Below are positions 5,395-6,433 of a DNA stretch of 6,433 bases, piece after piece. Source of the stretch: an uncultured Clostridia bacterium. Its GTDB lineage: Bacteria > Bacillota_A > Clostridia > Christensenellales > UBA3700. The notes beneath the pieces were generated by a model. The model saw only the letters and a list, made by a program, of their open reading frames with translations. It had not been told where the DNA came from and did no database searches. The position numbers and the translations under genes are program-made. Location: the NCBI GenBank assembly GCA_946545105.1, contig CAMNMY010000051.1:1-6433 (forward strand), read 5' to 3'. How positions within the stretch are numbered: position 1 is the first letter of the stretch; each line of letters begins with the position of its first letter.

Positions 5395-6433
5395 TTATAG
5401 AACTTCTAGAAGTCTTAATCCGATGCCCTTATCTGTGATTTCAAGTACCTTAACCTTAACCTTGTCACCAACTTTTAGAACATCTTCAACCTTCTCTACT
5501 CTTTCTTTCTTAAGCTTAGAGATGTGAATCATTGCATCCTTTCCTGGAGCGATTTCTACAAATGCACCGAATGGCATAATTCTTACAACTGTACCTGTTA
5601 ATTCATCATTAATTTCTGGATCGTTGCAGATTAGTTCGATTGTCTTCTTAGCCTTAGCGATCATTTCTTCATCAATAGCTGAGATGAATACATCACCAAA
5701 GTCGTTGATATCAATCTTAACGCCAGTATCTTCGATAATCTTTGTAATTGTCTTACCGCCAGAACCGATAACATCCTTAATCTTATTAACATCGATTGTG
5801 AACTTAACAATCTTTGGAGCCCACTTAGATAATTGCTTTCTTGGCTCTGGGATTGTTTGTAACATCTTATCTAAGATGTACAATCTACCGTCTCTAGCTT
5901 GAGATAAAGCTTGACGAAGAATCTTTTCGTTGATTCCCTTAATCTTAATATCCATTTGGATAGCTGTGATACCATCTTTTGTACCTGTTACCTTGAAGTC
6001 CATATCGCCTAAGAAATCTTCTAGACCTTGGATATCTGTCATAACAGCTACCTTTGACTTGTCTTCGTTAGAGATAAGACCCATAGCTACACCAGCAACT
6101 GGCTTCTTAATTGGAACACCAGCATCCATTAATGCTAATGTAGAACCACATGTTGATGCCATAGATGTAGAACCGTTTGAAGATAAGATATCTGAAACCA
6201 TTCTAATTGCATATGGGAATTCTTCAACTGATGGGATAACTGGTTCAAGAGCTCTTTCAGCAAGTGCACCGTGTCCGATTTCTCTTCTACCTGGGCTCTT
6301 TAGAGGCTTTGCCTCACCAGTTGTATATCCTGGCATGTTGTATTGATGCATATATCTCTTAGCAACATCTTCATCTAAACCTTCTAACTTTTGAACTTCA
6401 GAAATGCTTCCTAATGTACATGTTGTTAAAGCT
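5395..6433 (-). CDS. pnp: Polynucleotide phosphorylase, C-terminal 345 residues (5' end outside the window)
   Basis: PNPase degrades RNA from the 3' end with phosphate and can run in reverse. It forms a trimeric ring and works in mRNA decay. The frame stays open to the right edge (first full codon GCT at 6432-6430), so the Met at 6351 is internal, not the start. Residues below count from the right edge. The second RNase PH core is present with [11 protein letters not shown], the [17 protein letters not shown] motif (46-62) and NGSTSMAS (86-93). The catalytic DFLGDMDFK (139-147) contains the two Asp and the Lys that match E. coli Asp486, Asp492 and Lys494. A KH domain (about 213-266) has VIGSGGKTI as its GxxG loop, then an S1 domain (about 278-345) has [15 protein letters not shown] and DAMIHIS. 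The protein ends at the last S1 strand, without the acidic tail common in Firmicutes. A full protein is about 700 residues, so roughly half is missing. The gene ends in TAA followed by a strong terminator. Confidence 0.97.
   Translation of the reverse strand, partial: ALTTCTLGSISEVQKLEGLDEDVAKRYMHQYNMPGYTTGEAKPLKSPGRREIGHGALAERALEPVIPSVEEFPYAIRMVSDILSSNGSTSMASTCGSTLALMDAGVPIKKPVAGVAMGLISNEDKSKVAVMTDIQGLEDFLGDMDFKVTGTKDGITAIQMDIKIKGINEKILRQALSQARDGRLYILDKMLQTIPEPRKQLSKWAPKIVKFTIDVNKIKDVIGSGGKTITKIIEDTGVKIDINDFGDVFISAIDEEMIAKAKKTIELICNDPEINDELTGTVVRIMPFGAFVEIAPGKDAMIHISKLKKERVEKVEDVLKVGDKVKVKVLEITDKGIGLRLLEVL

Noticed and set aside
5624..6346. Long plus-strand open frames opposite pnp
   Set aside because: They mirror a strongly conserved PNPase sequence on the other strand. 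The translations have no recognisable family and no ribosome sites.
1..6433. Alternative genetic code (TGA as Trp), considered because no gene in the window stops at TGA
   Set aside because: Trp is written TGG in every gene examined, and all genes are intact with TGA as a stop. With only four visible stop codons the lack of TGA is not informative.
1..6433. CRISPR array, tRNA, rRNA, insertion sequence, prophage or toxin-antitoxin locus
   Set aside because: I saw no spaced direct repeats, cloverleaf sequence, transposase motifs, terminal inverted repeats or small paired genes. All genes belong to housekeeping or common membrane families.

Overview
The window is a low-GC bacterial chromosome segment with every gene on the minus strand. 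It suggests a member of the Bacillota (Firmicutes), probably an uncultured clostridial or related gut-type lineage. The evidence is the AT-rich spacers, the purine-rich Shine-Dalgarno sites (AAGGGG, AAGGA, AAGAGG), the TATAAT promoters, and the order pnp, membrane protein, M16 peptidase, ktrB, ftsK/spoIIIE. That order recalls the pnp-ylxY-mlpA region of Bacillus subtilis, which also has spoIIIE further downstream. TGG encodes tryptophan and the genes read cleanly with the standard bacterial code. The genus cannot be named from this sequence alone.

Read in the direction of transcription, from high to low coordinates: (1) 6433-5395 is the C-terminal half of polynucleotide phosphorylase (second RNase PH core, KH, S1). 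It is followed by a strong intrinsic terminator at 5372-5338 with a 13-bp stem, a GCAA tetraloop and a T tract. (2) About 250 nt of AT-rich spacer has no gene that I can support; it holds one perfect dyad at 5231-5249. (3) A clear promoter at 5087-5060 drives a 232-residue six-helix membrane protein (5037-4339). Its stop lies 2 nt before an M16 zinc peptidase (4336-3071), so the two are probably translationally coupled. (4) After 41 nt, which contain another promoter, comes KtrB/TrkH, the membrane subunit of a potassium uptake system (3029-1650), with no visible KtrA partner. (5) A 110-nt spacer with an extended -10 promoter and A/T-tract DNA leads into the first 513 residues of an FtsK/SpoIIIE DNA translocase. 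This gene starts at GTG 1539 and runs off the left edge before its motor domain.

Functionally this is a housekeeping neighbourhood: RNA turnover, membrane and peptide processing, potassium homeostasis and chromosome segregation. There are no signs of a mobile element, CRISPR array, phage, toxin-antitoxin pair or biosynthetic cluster, and I do not see a clearly new biological system. The points most worth a second look are the uncharacterised six-helix membrane protein with a possible Thr/His pair like that of AIG1/ADTRP hydrolases, the promoter so close to ktrB that its transcript may be leaderless, and two promoters with the same architecture (TTGCTA, 16 bp, TATAAT).
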